Source: Nannocystis pusilla
Lineage (GTDB): Bacteria; Myxococcota_A; Polyangia; Nannocystales; Nannocystaceae
Assembly (NCBI RefSeq): GCF_020073745.1
Contig: NZ_JAIRAU010000061.1
Span: 1 to 36,750, forward strand
DNA length: 36,750 nt
Direction of reading: 5' to 3'
Shown: positions 1 through 8,590 of the stretch, piece by piece
Position numbering within the stretch: position 1 is the stretch's first letter
Layout of the letters: each line of letters opens with the position of its first letter
Translations under genes and position numbers: made by a program
The notes under the pieces: model-generated
What the model was told of the DNA's origin: nothing
Database searches by the model: none
Seen by the model: only the letters and a program-made list of their open reading frames with translations

Positions 1-1
1 C

Positions 2-949
2 CGCCCCGGCCTCGCCGAGGCCCAGTACACCCTGGCGGAGGCGCTCTACGAGCAAGGCAGCGTCGACCGGGCCAAGAACCTGCTGCAGCGCAGCGTCCGC
101 GGCGAGCCGCAGCCGGCCGCGCTGGACCTGCTCGGCACCATCGAGCTCAAGGACGGCAAGGTCGCCGAGGCCCGCCGCCAATACGAGACCCTGCTCGGCC
201 TGCCGTTCGACAACCAGCTGCTGCGCCTGCGCTGGGAGACCCAGGGCCGCGCGCAGCTGGCCGCGATCGCCCGCCGCGAGGGCAAGGACGCCGAGGCCAG
301 GCAGGAGATGCAGACCGCCCTGCGCCAGCTCAACAAGCTGATCGCCTTCCCCGGCATCCCCCCGGGGGAGCGGGCCTCGCGGCTCATCGATCGCGGCAAG
401 CTGCTGTTTCACCTCGGCGACGTCGAGCAGGCCGTGGCCGACTTTCGCCAGGCCCGCGACACCGCCGACGGCCGCGCCGAGGCCTACGCGGAGCCGATGA
501 TCTTCCTCGTCAGCCACGGCTACTACGAGGAGGCGCTGGCGATCTTCCGCGCCGCCGCCCCGCGCGAGGACCTGCGCGGCAGCCTCAAGCTGTACTTCGC
601 GCTGTGGCTGCACGAGATGGCGCTGCGCCAGGGGCGCCCGCAAGATCCGGGCGTGCTCGCCTTCCTCGCGGCCTACAAGGGCGAGCGCTGGCCGACCCGC
701 CTGGCCGAGCACGCCCAGGGCAAGCTCAGCTTCGACGACCTGCTGCGCGGCGCGTCCGACTCCGGCGAGCAGGCCGAGGCCTACTTCTACGAGGCGCTCC
801 GCCGCTGGCGCAGCGGCAACGCGGCCGGCGCCAAGGAGCTCATGCGCAAGGTCCTCGGCACCCGCCGCATGGCGTTCTTCGAGTACGACATGGCCCAGAG
901 CTACCTCGAGTGGGACGACCTGCCGGCCAAGGCCCGCGCCCCGCGCTGA
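2..949 (+). CDS. TPR-repeat protein, 3' part of gene (5' end outside window)
   Basis: The open frame is already running at the window edge; 315 C-terminal residues are visible and the stop is at 947-949. The sequence is all-helical with repeated TPR-like pairs, for example the segments around LAEALYEQGSVDRAKNLLQR, KVAEARRQYETLL, DVEQAVADFRQARD and GYYEEALAIFRAAAP. TPR proteins are protein-protein scaffolds. No catalytic motif is visible, so the cellular role cannot be assigned, and a kinase or other domain could lie upstream. An internal ATG at 308 would be a possible start, but coding character and TPR pattern continue upstream of it, so a partial gene is preferred. The gene is convergent with the lipoprotein gene at 1092-1835, and two TGTCC-N4-GGACA palindromes follow its stop. 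Confidence 0.85.
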   Translation, partial: RPGLAEAQYTLAEALYEQGSVDRAKNLLQRSVRGEPQPAALDLLGTIELKDGKVAEARRQYETLLGLPFDNQLLRLRWETQGRAQLAAIARREGKDAEARQEMQTALRQLNKLIAFPGIPPGERASRLIDRGKLLFHLGDVEQAVADFRQARDTADGRAEAYAEPMIFLVSHGYYEEALAIFRAAAPREDLRGSLKLYFALWLHEMALRQGRPQDPGVLAFLAAYKGERWPTRLAEHAQGKLSFDDLLRGASDSGEQAEAYFYEALRRWRSGNAAGAKELMRKVLGTRRMAFFEYDMAQSYLEWDDLPAKARAPR

Positions 950-952
950 CGC

Positions 953-966
953 TGTCCCGAGGGGCA
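953..966. repeat. TGTCC-N4-GGACA palindrome, one mismatch
   Basis: TGTCC CGAG GGGCA, starting 3 nt after the TPR stop codon and directly abutting the perfect copy at 967-980. Confidence 0.6.
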
Positions 967-980
967 TGTCCGCCAGGACA
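967..980. repeat. TGTCC-N4-GGACA palindrome, perfect
   Basis: TGTCC GCCA GGACA. The stem extends to ATGTCC/GGACAT (966-981) and, past one mismatch, to GGGG (961-964) against CCCC (983-986). It lies just downstream of the TPR gene stop, so it could act as a 3'-end hairpin or terminator, but no U-tract follows. Confidence 0.75.
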
Positions 981-1048
981 TCCCCCTCGCCCGGGGCACG
1001 CAGGCGCGGCGCTCCTGCTCGATAGCCGCGGCAGTGCGGCGGGTGACA

Positions 1049-1062
1049 TGTCCGCCAGGACA
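1049..1062. repeat. TGTCC-N4-GGACA palindrome, perfect
   Basis: TGTCC GCCA GGACA with stem CATGTCC/GGACATG (1047-1053 and 1058-1064). The spacer is the same GCCA as in the copy at 967. It lies about 28 nt past the stop of the minus-strand lipoprotein gene, in the convergent gap. Confidence 0.75.
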
Positions 1063-1091
1063 TGCCCTCGCGCACGCGCGACAGGCCCGCG

Positions 1092-1835
1092 TCAGAACGA
1101 GCAGGAGATCGTCACGTCCTCCTCCACGTGGTGCTTCACCCCGCCCTCGTCGTACTCGAGCACCAGCTTGTAGAACTCGTCGCAGTGCTCGCACGCGCTG
1201 TGCATCGCCCCCGGCAGCTTCGCCATCTCCAGGCTCTCGTAGGCGCCTGCGGCGATCGGTGGGCTCTCGATCGGCTGCACCATGATCGGCTCGACCACCA
1301 GCGGGTCGGCGTCGAGCGACAGCGAGGCCGCGATGACCACGGCGGAGGTGTCGTTCGGGTTGTCCGTGTTGTCGAACTCGACGTACCACCCGCCCTGGAC
1401 CGGGTCGGGATCGGCGATCGGCATGCAGTCGGCCGTGAGGTAGGCGTCGACGATGGCGATCACCAGCGGCGAGGTCCCGCCGGTGGTGTCCGTCGTGTCG
1501 CCGGTGGTGTCGGTCGTCGTCTCGCCGGTGGTCGTGGTCGTGGTCGTGTCGCCGGTGGTCGTGTCGACCGCCGTGGTCGCGTCGGCGGTCTCGGCCGCCG
1601 TCGTGCTGGTCGTCGTCGTGTCGCTGGTGGTCGACGACTCGCTCGCCCCTGCGGTGCCGGACGTCGGCTCGGTCGCCGGCTCGGTCGCCGTCGCGGCCTC
1701 GGTCGTCGTGTCGGTGCCGCTGGTGGTGGTCGCCTCGTCGGTCGTGGCCTGGGTGCTTGCGGTCGCGGTCGTGTCGCCGGTCTCGCCGCAAGCGAGCGCG
1801 ACCGTCATGAGCATGGACAAGGGAAGGTGTCGCAT
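1092..1835 (-). CDS. Thr-rich secreted lipoprotein, function unknown
   Basis: 247 aa. The N-terminus MRHLPLSMLMTVALAC is a short signal peptide ending in a lipobox (L-A-C, Cys16), so the product should be lipid-anchored in the envelope. Residues about 17-125 are a low-complexity linker dominated by Thr with Ser, Ala, Asp and Glu. A compact domain of about 120 residues follows; it carries Cys residues in CEHCDE and a C-terminal CSF, and it has β-rich character (segments such as GGWYVEFDNTDNPNDTS). Lipobox plus Thr-rich spacer plus small domain is a common architecture among Nannocystis-type myxobacterial lipoproteins (general knowledge). ATG at 1835 was chosen because it gives the full signal peptide; Met8 and Met10 are alternatives. 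No strong Shine-Dalgarno is visible. I do not recognise the C-terminal domain. Confidence 0.75.
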   Translation of the reverse strand: MRHLPLSMLMTVALACGETGDTTATASTQATTDEATTTSGTDTTTEAATATEPATEPTSGTAGASESSTTSDTTTTSTTAAETADATTAVDTTTGDTTTTTTTGETTTDTTGDTTDTTGGTSPLVIAIVDAYLTADCMPIADPDPVQGGWYVEFDNTDNPNDTSAVVIAASLSLDADPLVVEPIMVQPIESPPIAAGAYESLEMAKLPGAMHSACEHCDEFYKLVLEYDEGGVKHHVEEDVTISCSF

Positions 1836-1992
1836 GGCCGGCGCTTTAGCGCGGCGTCCAGGGCCCGGCAAGCCATTCCGCCGACGTCGTCGCTCTCGTT
1901 GCGCACGCGGCCGGCTGGGGTCCGCAAGCACCGGCGCCCACGCGTGCCAACGCCCATCGCGGTGAACCCGCGCCGATCTGTCCGCCACGACA

Positions 1993-2006
1993 TGTTCGCA
2001 CGGACA
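1993..2006. repeat. TGTCC-N4-GGACA palindrome, one mismatch
   Basis: TGTTC GCAC GGACA. The mismatch is a G-T wobble in RNA, and the stem extends to a 10-bp arm (GACATGTTCG against CGGACATGTC, 1989-2010). It lies about 65 nt downstream of the gltB stop, between gltB and the lipoprotein gene. Confidence 0.65.
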
Positions 2007-2040
2007 TGTCATGAGACGCGCGCTGATGGCCTCGGAGACA

Positions 2041-2054
2041 TGTCTCGATGGACA
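2041..2054. repeat. TGTCC-N4-GGACA palindrome, one mismatch
   Basis: TGTCT CGAT GGACA, with stem GACATGTCT against GGACATGTC (2037-2045 and 2050-2058; one T-G pair). It begins about 17 nt past the gltB stop. It forms a close pair with the copy at 1993, like the pairs at 953-1062 and 11119-11180. Confidence 0.65.
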
Positions 2055-2074
2055 TGTCCCCAAGACCACTCGAA

Positions 2075-5000
2075 TCACGCGCCGACGCGCGCCGCGACCC
2101 GGACGAAGCGCTCGTGCACGCGGTCCCAGGCGGCCAACACCGCGCCCGCCGTGGCGCTGCCGGTCGCGTCGAGGTGGGCCCGCAGCAGCCGCTCGAGCAC
2201 CCCGCGCGCGCCGTCGTCGAGCTCCCGCGCCGCCACGTGGACGTCGTTCAGCTGGCCGAGCTGATCGCGGGGCAGGAACACCGCGCCGCCGGTCATCCCG
2301 GCGCAGGCGTTGTGCGAGATCGGGCCGAGGATCACGACGACGCCGCCCGTCATGTACTCGCAGGCGTGCAGACCCGCGCCCTCGACCACCGCCTCCGCGC
2401 CGCTGTTGCGGACCGCGAAGCGATCGCCCGCGCGACCGTGGACCAGCAGCAGCCCGCCCGTCGCTCCGTACAGCGCGCAGTTGCCGACGATGACCTGCTC
2501 CTCGGCGACGAAACGCGCCTGCGGGCTCGGCCGGATCACCACCCGGCCGCCCGACATCGACTTGCACAGCGAGTCGTTGCCCTCCCCGCGGAGCTCGAGC
2601 GCGACCCCTTCGACCATGAAGGCGCCGAAGCCCTGCCCTGCGCTGCCGGTGAACCCGAGACGGATCGTCCCCGGCGGCGGGCCGTACTCGGCGTGGTCGG
2701 GCTGCCCGGGCCGGGCCGCGAGCGCCCGCATCCGCCGGCGATGGCTCCGCAGCGCCAGCTCGCCGCACAGCGCCGCCGGCACCGCGCGGTCGGTCGTGGC
2801 GATCGCGTATTGCCGTTCGACCGGCGTGTCGTCGGCCAGCGCCGGCGCGGCGTCCTCGACCGTGCGCCGGTTCAACGGGCCCAGCGCGACGTCGCCGCGC
2901 GACGCTCGCCGGTGCTCGTACGGCACCGGCTCGAGCAGCGGGCGCAGATCGATCCCGCGTTGATCGACCAGCGCGTGGTGACGGGCGTCGGCCCGCAAGT
3001 AACGCCGCTGTCCGATCAGCGCCGCGAGGCTGGGCACCCCGAGCGCCGCCAGCAGCTCGCGGACGTCGCCGGCGATCCGCCGCAGGAGCTCGACCACGTG
3101 CTCCGGGCTGCCCTTGTACTTCGCCTTGAACTTCGGGTCGTGGGTGGCGATGCCGGTCGGACAGCGGTTCTTCTCGCAGATCCGCGCCATGATGCAGCCC
3201 TGCGCGACCAGCAGCAGCTTGCCGAAGCCGAACTCCTCCGCCCCGAGCAGCGCCCCGAGCACGATGTCCTTCGCGGTCGACAGCCCGCCGTCGACGCGCA
3301 GCGTCACCCGGTCGCGCAGCCCGTGCTCGCACAGCGCCTTGTGGACCTCGATGAGCCCGAGCTCCCACGGCAGGCCGGCGTGGCGCATCGAGCTGAGCGG
3401 CGCGGCCCCCGTGCCGCCGTCGCCGCCGGAGACGTGGATGATCGACGCGCCGGCCTTGGCCACGCCGACCGCGATCGTGCCGATGTTCGTGCCCGCCACC
3501 AGCTTGACCGACACCGGCGTGCCCGGGCGGAGCTGGCCGAGCTCGTGGATCAGCTGCTTGAGGTCCTCGATGCTGTAGATGTCGTGCAGCGGCGGCGGCG
3601 AGATCAGGTCGACGCCGGGTGTCGCGTGGCGGGCGCGCGCGATCGCCTCGTCGACCTTGAGGCCCATGAGCTGACCGCCCTCGCCCGGCTTGGCGCCCTG
3701 CGCCACCTTGATCTCGAACTCGTCGCCCGACACCAGGTACTCGGCCGTCACGCCGAAGCGGGCCGACGCGATCTGCTTGGTCGTCGCGGTGGTGCCGTCG
3801 ACGAAGTAATACGGGTTCTCGCCGCCCTCGCCGCTGTTGCAGCGGGCGCCGATCGAGCGCATGGCGATGAACAGGTCGCGCTGCGACTCGGCGCTGATCG
3901 CCCCGAAAGACATCGCCCCGGCGACGAAGCGGGCCAGGATCGCCGACTCGGGCTCGACCTCGTCGATCTCGAGCGCGACCTCGGCCGGCCGCAGGTCGAG
4001 CAAGTGACGCACGCTGACCGGCTCGGCCTCGGCCCCGTGCTCGCCGTACGCGCGCCACGTCGTCGCCGGGTCGCCGCGCCCGCGCACGAGCTCGTGGACC
4101 AGCTTGCTGCGCGCCGCCGTCATCGCGTGACGTTCGCCGGCGTCGCCGCGCGCCTTCTCCTTGTACTGGAACGTCCCCGGCAGCGGCGCGCCGCTCGGCA
4201 GCGTCGCGGCGCGCTGCGCCAGCGCGACCGTCTGCGCCGCCAGGTGCTCGAGCTCGACGCCGCCGATCGGGCTGGCCAGACCCTTGAAATACGCCGCCAT
4301 CAACCCCGGCCCGACCCCGAGCGCGGTGAACAACTTCGAGCTCTGGTAGCTGCGCACCACCGAGATCCCCATCTTGCTCATCACCTTGAGCAGGCCGGCG
4401 TGCAGGGCCGCGACCATCCGCTGCTCGGCCGCGTCCGGGTCCTCGGGGACGGCCTCGCCGGCGCCGGCCCGTGCCAGCTCGAGCGCGAGGTACGGGCACA
4501 GCGCGGTCGCTCCGAAGGCCACCGCGCACGCGACCTCGTGGGTGCTGCGGATGTCGCCGGCCTCGAGCACCACCGACGCATCGAGGCGCAGACCGACGCG
4601 GTTGAGCTCGACGACCGCGGCGCGCAGCGCCAGCAGGCTCGACACCGGCGGCCGCTCGCAGGTGGCCGCGCGATGGCTGAGGATCAGCACCGAGCAGCCG
4701 TCGCGCGCGTGGCCGATGACCTCGCCGGCGATCCGCTGCAGCGCCTCGCCGAGCCCCTCGGGGCCGCGCGCCGCGACGAACGTGCAGTCGATGACCGCCG
4801 CCAGCGTGCGCAGCGGCGAGGGTCTGCGCGACGTCAACGCCCGCAGCACCGCCATCTCCTCGAGCCGCAGCACCGGGCCGTCGTGCACGAGCGCGGGCGC
4901 CGGCGGGATCAGCTCGCGCGGCGCGAAGATGTTCGGCCGCGTACCGATGACGACCCGCAGATCCGTCACCATCGCCTCGCGCAGGTAGTCGAGCGGCGGG

Positions 5001-6481
5001 TTCGTGACCTGCGCGAAGTCCTGATAGAAGAAGTCGTAGAGCGAGCGCGGCGCGTCGGAGAAGATCGCCGGGCGGGCCGTGTTGCCCATCGATCCGATCG
5101 GCTCCTTGCCGGTCGCGCTCATCGGCCGCAGCACCCGCTCGATCTCCTCCTCGCTGACGCCGAACAGCGCCAGCGACCCGAGCGCGCTCGGCTGGACCGC
5201 CGCCCGCAGCTCCTCGTGCACGGCCGGGCCCTGGCGCGCCGGCGCGTCGCGCAGCGGCACCAGGCGGGCGTCGAAGCTCGCGCCGGCGTTCTCGCGCGCC
5301 TGGCTCGGATCACGGAAATGGACCTTGCCGGTCGACAGCCGCACCGTCGCGCAGGTGCCGGCGTGCAGCGTGCCCTTGGCGAGGATCGCCGCCTCGTCGA
5401 CCGGGAACACACCTGCCTCCGAGGCCAGGTAGAAGGCGTCGTCCGTGCGGCACCAGCGGGCCGGGCGGAAGCCGTTGCGATCGAGGCGGGCGCCGACGGT
5501 CTCGCCGTCGCTGTAGGCGACCAGCGCCGGCCCGTCCCACGGCTCGATCGCGCGGCCCCAGAACTCGTAGAATTCGGCCCCGCTGCCCGCCGGCGGCATG
5601 AGGATCGCCAGGATATCGTCGATGTGCGGGATGCTGCTGCGCGAGCGCAGCGCCTCGATCATCTCGTTGAGGCTGCCGGAGTCGCTGATGTCGGCGTGGG
5701 TGAGCAGCTCGTCGGCCGCGAGCCCCAGCGCCGCCTCGCGCGCGTAGGCCCACGAGCGATTGCCGGCGATGGTGTTGATCTCGCCGTTGTGGGCGATGTA
5801 GCGGAACGGCTGCGCCTTGTCCCACGAGCTGCGGGTGTTGGTGCTGAAGCGGCGGTGGAACAGGCCGAAGCGCGACTTGTAGCGCGGGTTCGCCAGGTCC
5901 GGGTAGAACCGATCGAGGTCGGCGCCGCGGCACAGCGCCTTGTAGACGATCACTCGCGTCGACAGCGAGATGAAGAACATGTCGAGCCAGCCGCCGCACG
6001 CCTTGAGCTTGGTGCGGGTGAGCTGCTTGGCGACGTAGAGCAGCGAGTCGAACGAACGCTCGGTGCGGCACCGCGGAGGGCGGCGCAGCGCGACCTGGAC
6101 GATGTGCGGCATGGTCGCGCGCGCGGCCTCGCCGAGCACCGAGACGTCGGCCGGCACCTCGCGCGCGCCGGCGATCTCGATGCCGAAGAATTCGAAGGTC
6201 TGCTCGAACGCCGCGAACGCCCGCCGCCGCCGCTGCGGCTCCTCGGTCAGGAACAGCGTCGCCACGGCGATGGTGCCCGGCTCGTAGCCGAGGAAGCCGA
6301 ACGGGATGTCCGTCATCACCCCGGCGCCGTCGCTCGACACGCCGTCCGGGCCGCACGCGCCGCGGTGCTCCACCGCTCGCAGCGCGTGCAGGGCCGACTG
6401 CAGGATCGCATGCGACGGCTGGCCGGTGAGGCCGGCCACGAAACCCACACCGCAGGCACTGTGTTCGGCTCGAACGGGCAT
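2075..6481 (-). CDS. gltB: Glutamate synthase, large (alpha) subunit
   Basis: 1468 aa, close to the usual ~1500 of GltB. It makes two glutamates from glutamine and 2-oxoglutarate, passing ammonia from an N-terminal glutaminase domain to an FMN/iron-sulfur synthase domain. Visible signs are the class II amidotransferase nucleophile Cys10 in HSACGVGF, followed by EHRGACGPDG; HNGEINTIAGN in the same domain; the FMN-domain motif SGGDGGTGAAP; a 3Fe-4S cysteine motif CIMARICEKNRCPTG; and a C-terminal GXGXG β-helix domain (RLGFTGSAGQGFGAF). The start ATG at 6481 places Cys10 near the N-terminus; upstream in-frame sequence is Arg-rich and not GltB-like. The nucleophile normally sits at residue 2 after processing, so a short propeptide is implied. 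No gltD (small subunit) lies in the window. Confidence 0.96.
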   Translation of the reverse strand: MPVRAEHSACGVGFVAGLTGQPSHAILQSALHALRAVEHRGACGPDGVSSDGAGVMTDIPFGFLGYEPGTIAVATLFLTEEPQRRRRAFAAFEQTFEFFGIEIAGAREVPADVSVLGEAARATMPHIVQVALRRPPRCRTERSFDSLLYVAKQLTRTKLKACGGWLDMFFISLSTRVIVYKALCRGADLDRFYPDLANPRYKSRFGLFHRRFSTNTRSSWDKAQPFRYIAHNGEINTIAGNRSWAYAREAALGLAADELLTHADISDSGSLNEMIEALRSRSSIPHIDDILAILMPPAGSGAEFYEFWGRAIEPWDGPALVAYSDGETVGARLDRNGFRPARWCRTDDAFYLASEAGVFPVDEAAILAKGTLHAGTCATVRLSTGKVHFRDPSQARENAGASFDARLVPLRDAPARQGPAVHEELRAAVQPSALGSLALFGVSEEEIERVLRPMSATGKEPIGSMGNTARPAIFSDAPRSLYDFFYQDFAQVTNPPLDYLREAMVTDLRVVIGTRPNIFAPRELIPPAPALVHDGPVLRLEEMAVLRALTSRRPSPLRTLAAVIDCTFVAARGPEGLGEALQRIAGEVIGHARDGCSVLILSHRAATCERPPVSSLLALRAAVVELNRVGLRLDASVVLEAGDIRSTHEVACAVAFGATALCPYLALELARAGAGEAVPEDPDAAEQRMVAALHAGLLKVMSKMGISVVRSYQSSKLFTALGVGPGLMAAYFKGLASPIGGVELEHLAAQTVALAQRAATLPSGAPLPGTFQYKEKARGDAGERHAMTAARSKLVHELVRGRGDPATTWRAYGEHGAEAEPVSVRHLLDLRPAEVALEIDEVEPESAILARFVAGAMSFGAISAESQRDLFIAMRSIGARCNSGEGGENPYYFVDGTTATTKQIASARFGVTAEYLVSGDEFEIKVAQGAKPGEGGQLMGLKVDEAIARARHATPGVDLISPPPLHDIYSIEDLKQLIHELGQLRPGTPVSVKLVAGTNIGTIAVGVAKAGASIIHVSGGDGGTGAAPLSSMRHAGLPWELGLIEVHKALCEHGLRDRVTLRVDGGLSTAKDIVLGALLGAEEFGFGKLLLVAQGCIMARICEKNRCPTGIATHDPKFKAKYKGSPEHVVELLRRIAGDVRELLAALGVPSLAALIGQRRYLRADARHHALVDQRGIDLRPLLEPVPYEHRRASRGDVALGPLNRRTVEDAAPALADDTPVERQYAIATTDRAVPAALCGELALRSHRRRMRALAARPGQPDHAEYGPPPGTIRLGFTGSAGQGFGAFMVEGVALELRGEGNDSLCKSMSGGRVVIRPSPQARFVAEEQVIVGNCALYGATGGLLLVHGRAGDRFAVRNSGAEAVVEGAGLHACEYMTGGVVVILGPISHNACAGMTGGAVFLPRDQLGQLNDVHVAARELDDGARGVLERLLRAHLDATGSATAGAVLAAWDRVHERFVRVAARVGA

Positions 6482-6491
6482 ATTCGCCGGC

Positions 6492-6497
6492 AGTGTA
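6492..6497 (-). promoter_or_regulatory. Possible -10 element (TACACT) of gltB
   Basis: TACACT on the minus strand ends 10 nt before the gltB ATG. If it is used, transcription would begin at or next to the start codon, fitting the lack of a Shine-Dalgarno. No convincing -35 is seen. Confidence 0.3.
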
Positions 6498-6642
6498 CCA
6501 GCGCGGCGCGTGCGCGGCGGGATGGCTCCCGCGGGCTCGTCGGTCGCGCCGGCGAGGGCCTCGATCGAGCGGCCGGCGCCGGGGTCCGCGGGCCGCGACC
6601 GCCGCCGGACGAGCGACCGTAGCGAGCGGCCGAGAAAGCGCA

Positions 6643-6670
6643 GCGGCCCTGCTCCGAAGAGCAGGGCCGC
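6643..6670 (-). terminator. Strong hairpin downstream of lipoprotein gene
   Basis: A perfect 12-bp stem (GCGGCCCTGCTC against GAGCAGGGCCGC) closes a TTCG tetraloop when read on the minus strand, and is followed by TGCGCTTTCTC. It sits about 50 nt past the stop of the gene at 6720-7802 and upstream of gltB, as expected of a factor-independent terminator with a weak U-tract. Confidence 0.7.
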
Positions 6671-6677
6671 GAGGACA

Positions 6678-6691
6678 TGTCCCTGAGGACA
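6678..6691. repeat. TGTCC-N4-GGACA palindrome, perfect
   Basis: TGTCC CTGA GGACA, overlapping a separate self-complementary GGACATGTCC (6673-6682). It lies 29 nt past the lipoprotein stop and just before the strong hairpin at 6643-6670. Confidence 0.75.
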
Positions 6692-6719
6692 GGCACGTCG
6701 GCGGCGCCGACGCCGGCGC

Positions 6720-7802
6720 TCAATTGGCCGGGTTCTTGCCCTCGATGATGTTGCCCTTCTCGTCGTAGGCGACATCCGAGCTGCCGAGCACGTCGCCGAC
6801 GGTGTCGGTGAACTTGTCGTCGCCCTTGATGTTGGGCAGGCGCTCGCCGATGCTGGACTCCTGCACGCCGTCGACGACGGCGACGACGACGACGCCGTGG
6901 ACCTCGGTCATGTCGAACGAGCGGACCTTCTCGTTCTTCTCACCGGTCCACTCGTTGTAGCGGAGCAGCACCGCGGCGGTCTTCGGGTCCTGCTTGACCT
7001 TGGCGGCCGGGTTGACGCCGAACCACTTCTTGAACGAGCCGTCGACGACGCCCGCGTAGTCCTTGTCCGGCCACTTCTCCTTGTTGAACGCGTAGACGAT
7101 CTTCCACAGCTGGCCGTCCTTGAAGAAGTAGAACTTGCGCAGCTTCGAGCCTTCCTTGACCCAGATCATCTCCTCGTTGTTGTCGTCGGCGAACTCGTAC
7201 TGGATGAGCGAGACGCCCCACTTGTGCTTGGCCGACGACGCGAACTTGATGTGACCCTTCTTGAGCTCGTTGAGCTGATCGTTCCGCTCCTTGCGGATCC
7301 GATCCTGGTCCATCGGGTTCTTGGTCTCCTTGAGCTGGTCGTCGAAGTACTTGTTGATCGACTCACCCAGCTTGGCGAGCACCTGCTCGGGGCTCATGCC
7401 CCACTCGAAGCCCTTGATCAACGAGTTCACGCCGATGCTCGCGCTGAGCTTCGGGTTGCTGTCGACCATCTCGCAGGTGGTCTCCTTCTTCTTCGCCTTG
7501 CCCTTGCCGACGGTCTTGGTCTTACAGACCTCCTTGACCTCCGGCTTCTTGACCTTGGCGTCTTCCTTGGCGACCGCCGCGTCCATGTCGGTGGTCGCGG
7601 GCGCGGCCTCGCCGTCACCCTCGCTCGAAGACGGACCGGCGGAGACCATGCTGTCCTCGTTGTCCTCGCTCACCCCCTTCTTCTTCGGGGTGCTTTCGGC
7701 GACCTCGTCGGGTGCCGTCGACTCCTCCGTCTTCTTGCATCCGGCGTCGGCGACCACGAACAGGCCAAAAGCCGCGGCGATGAACAACGAGCGCTTCAAC
7801 AT
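6720..7802 (-). CDS. Lipoprotein, function unknown
   Basis: 360 aa. MLKRSLFIAAAFGLFVVADAGC is a signal peptide with lipobox A-G-C (Cys22), so the product is predicted to be a membrane-anchored lipoprotein. Residues about 23-115 are charged and low in complexity (Glu, Lys, Ser, Asp; blocks such as KKTEES and KKKGVSEDNEDS) with one CKTKTVGKGKAKKKETTC segment flanked by two Cys. The C-terminal ~240 residues form a globular domain (GFEWGMSPEQVLAKLGESINKY, then β-rich YEFADDNNEEMIWV and KFYFFKDGQLWKIVYAF). The start at 7802 is fixed by an AGGAGG Shine-Dalgarno 4 nt upstream, the clearest in the window. I do not recognise the domain; the GMSPEQV helix and the alternating strands resemble periplasmic sensor or binding domains, but no function is claimed. 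Confidence 0.8.
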   Translation of the reverse strand: MLKRSLFIAAAFGLFVVADAGCKKTEESTAPDEVAESTPKKKGVSEDNEDSMVSAGPSSSEGDGEAAPATTDMDAAVAKEDAKVKKPEVKEVCKTKTVGKGKAKKKETTCEMVDSNPKLSASIGVNSLIKGFEWGMSPEQVLAKLGESINKYFDDQLKETKNPMDQDRIRKERNDQLNELKKGHIKFASSAKHKWGVSLIQYEFADDNNEEMIWVKEGSKLRKFYFFKDGQLWKIVYAFNKEKWPDKDYAGVVDGSFKKWFGVNPAAKVKQDPKTAAVLLRYNEWTGEKNEKVRSFDMTEVHGVVVVAVVDGVQESSIGERLPNIKGDDKFTDTVGDVLGSSDVAYDEKGNIIEGKNPAN

Positions 7803-7919
7803 GCTGCCTCCTGGGGACGGGAAGCTATCACAAAGCGCGCCGACCCGGCACAACAAGCGCATCCGTGGGTCCGCGCACGGATTCGGGCGAACTCGCCCTG
7901 CCCGTCCCGGCCGAGAATT

Positions 7920-7938
7920 CGGGCGCTCGCGCCGCCCG
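7920..7938 (-). terminator. Hairpin downstream of the gene at 7953-8540
   Basis: Six-bp stem CGGGCG/CGCCCG with a 7-nt loop, 15 nt past the stop codon. There is no U-tract, so function as a terminator is tentative. Confidence 0.4.
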
Positions 7939-7952
7939 GCACGGGCACGTGC

Positions 7953-8540
7953 TCACGGCTCGAGCTGGAAGCTGAACCCGAGCTGCGGCTTGCCGTCGAC
8001 CTCGTGGGCGTAGATCTCCAGCTTCGCGCGGCTCTTCAACACCTCGAGCATGGCCCGACACGCCCCATAGAACACGCAGAGGAAGCCGCGGCTGTGCAAG
8101 ATCTCCGGGACCAGGTCGTGGCTGCGAAGCTTGATCCCGTCGCCGCCGTCGACCACTTCCAGCGTCCCGCAGGCCTGACTCGACAGCGACCACGCCCGCG
8201 GCGCCGTCTTCACCAGCCCCGACACCGCCGACTTGCCGAGCCCGAAGCCGGCCAGCATCGTCAGCGGCTTCAGGATCCCGTGGTCGTAGCTGTCGCGCAT
8301 GAGATCGGTCCAGAACTCGCGCGCCGCCGACTCGCCGAGGACCTCGTGAATGGCGTCGCACAGCGCCACGACCGTCGCCACCGGCAGCCAGTCGAGGCTC
8401 CCCGCGTCGCGAATGACCGCCAGTCGCTCGCTGCCCACGCGCTCACGGATGTCGCTGCCCTTGCCTTCGGGGTAGGCGCGCAGGCGCTTGAGCGCCAGCT
8501 TGGAGTAGTGAGCGCGGATCGCGGGCGTCTCGTCGGGCAT
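7953..8540 (-). CDS. Conserved-looking hypothetical protein, possibly of a myxobacterial DUF2378-like family
   Basis: 195 aa, soluble, with no signal peptide or membrane segment. The first ~75 residues are helical (HYSKLALKRLRAYPEGKGSD, then DWLPVATVVALCDAIHEVLG). A helical middle part is followed by a C-terminal α/β part (CGTLEVVDGGDGIKLRSHDL, then GFLCVFYGACRAMLEVL and a last strand GKPQLGFSFQLEP). This order recalls the heme-NO-binding-like/V4R fold and the Myxococcus-expanded DUF2378 (TIGR02265) proteins, which often accompany regulators. That likeness is from memory of the fold pattern, not a search result. ATG at 8540 has GAGGTG upstream and a TATGAT box at 8555-8560. It is on the same strand as tex but probably separately transcribed. 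Confidence 0.6.
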   Translation of the reverse strand: MPDETPAIRAHYSKLALKRLRAYPEGKGSDIRERVGSERLAVIRDAGSLDWLPVATVVALCDAIHEVLGESAAREFWTDLMRDSYDHGILKPLTMLAGFGLGKSAVSGLVKTAPRAWSLSSQACGTLEVVDGGDGIKLRSHDLVPEILHSRGFLCVFYGACRAMLEVLKSRAKLEIYAHEVDGKPQLGFSFQLEP

Positions 8541-8554
8541 GGCGCGAGCACCTC

Positions 8555-8560
8555 ATCATA
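8555..8560 (-). promoter_or_regulatory. Probable -10 element (TATGAT)
   Basis: TATGAT matches five of six consensus bases and ends 14 nt before the ATG at 8540; a GAGGTG ribosome-binding site lies between. No recognisable -35 is found at 16-18 nt spacing. Confidence 0.4.
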
Positions 8561-8590
8561 GCGGGCTCGCTGCCGCTTTGCTCGCCGCGA

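Noticed and set aside
1480..1790. Repetitive GTC/GGTG tract suspected as a CRISPR or tandem repeat
   Set aside because: The repetition comes from Thr codons in the lipoprotein linker; there are no regular repeats with unique spacers.
2048..6622. A 1500-residue open frame on the plus strand opposite gltB, and similar long frames opposite pheT, tex and the helicase
   Set aside because: Their sequences are Arg/Ala/Gly/Leu-rich low-complexity translations without motifs, created by GC3 bias on the other strand; the minus- or plus-strand partners carry full enzyme signatures.
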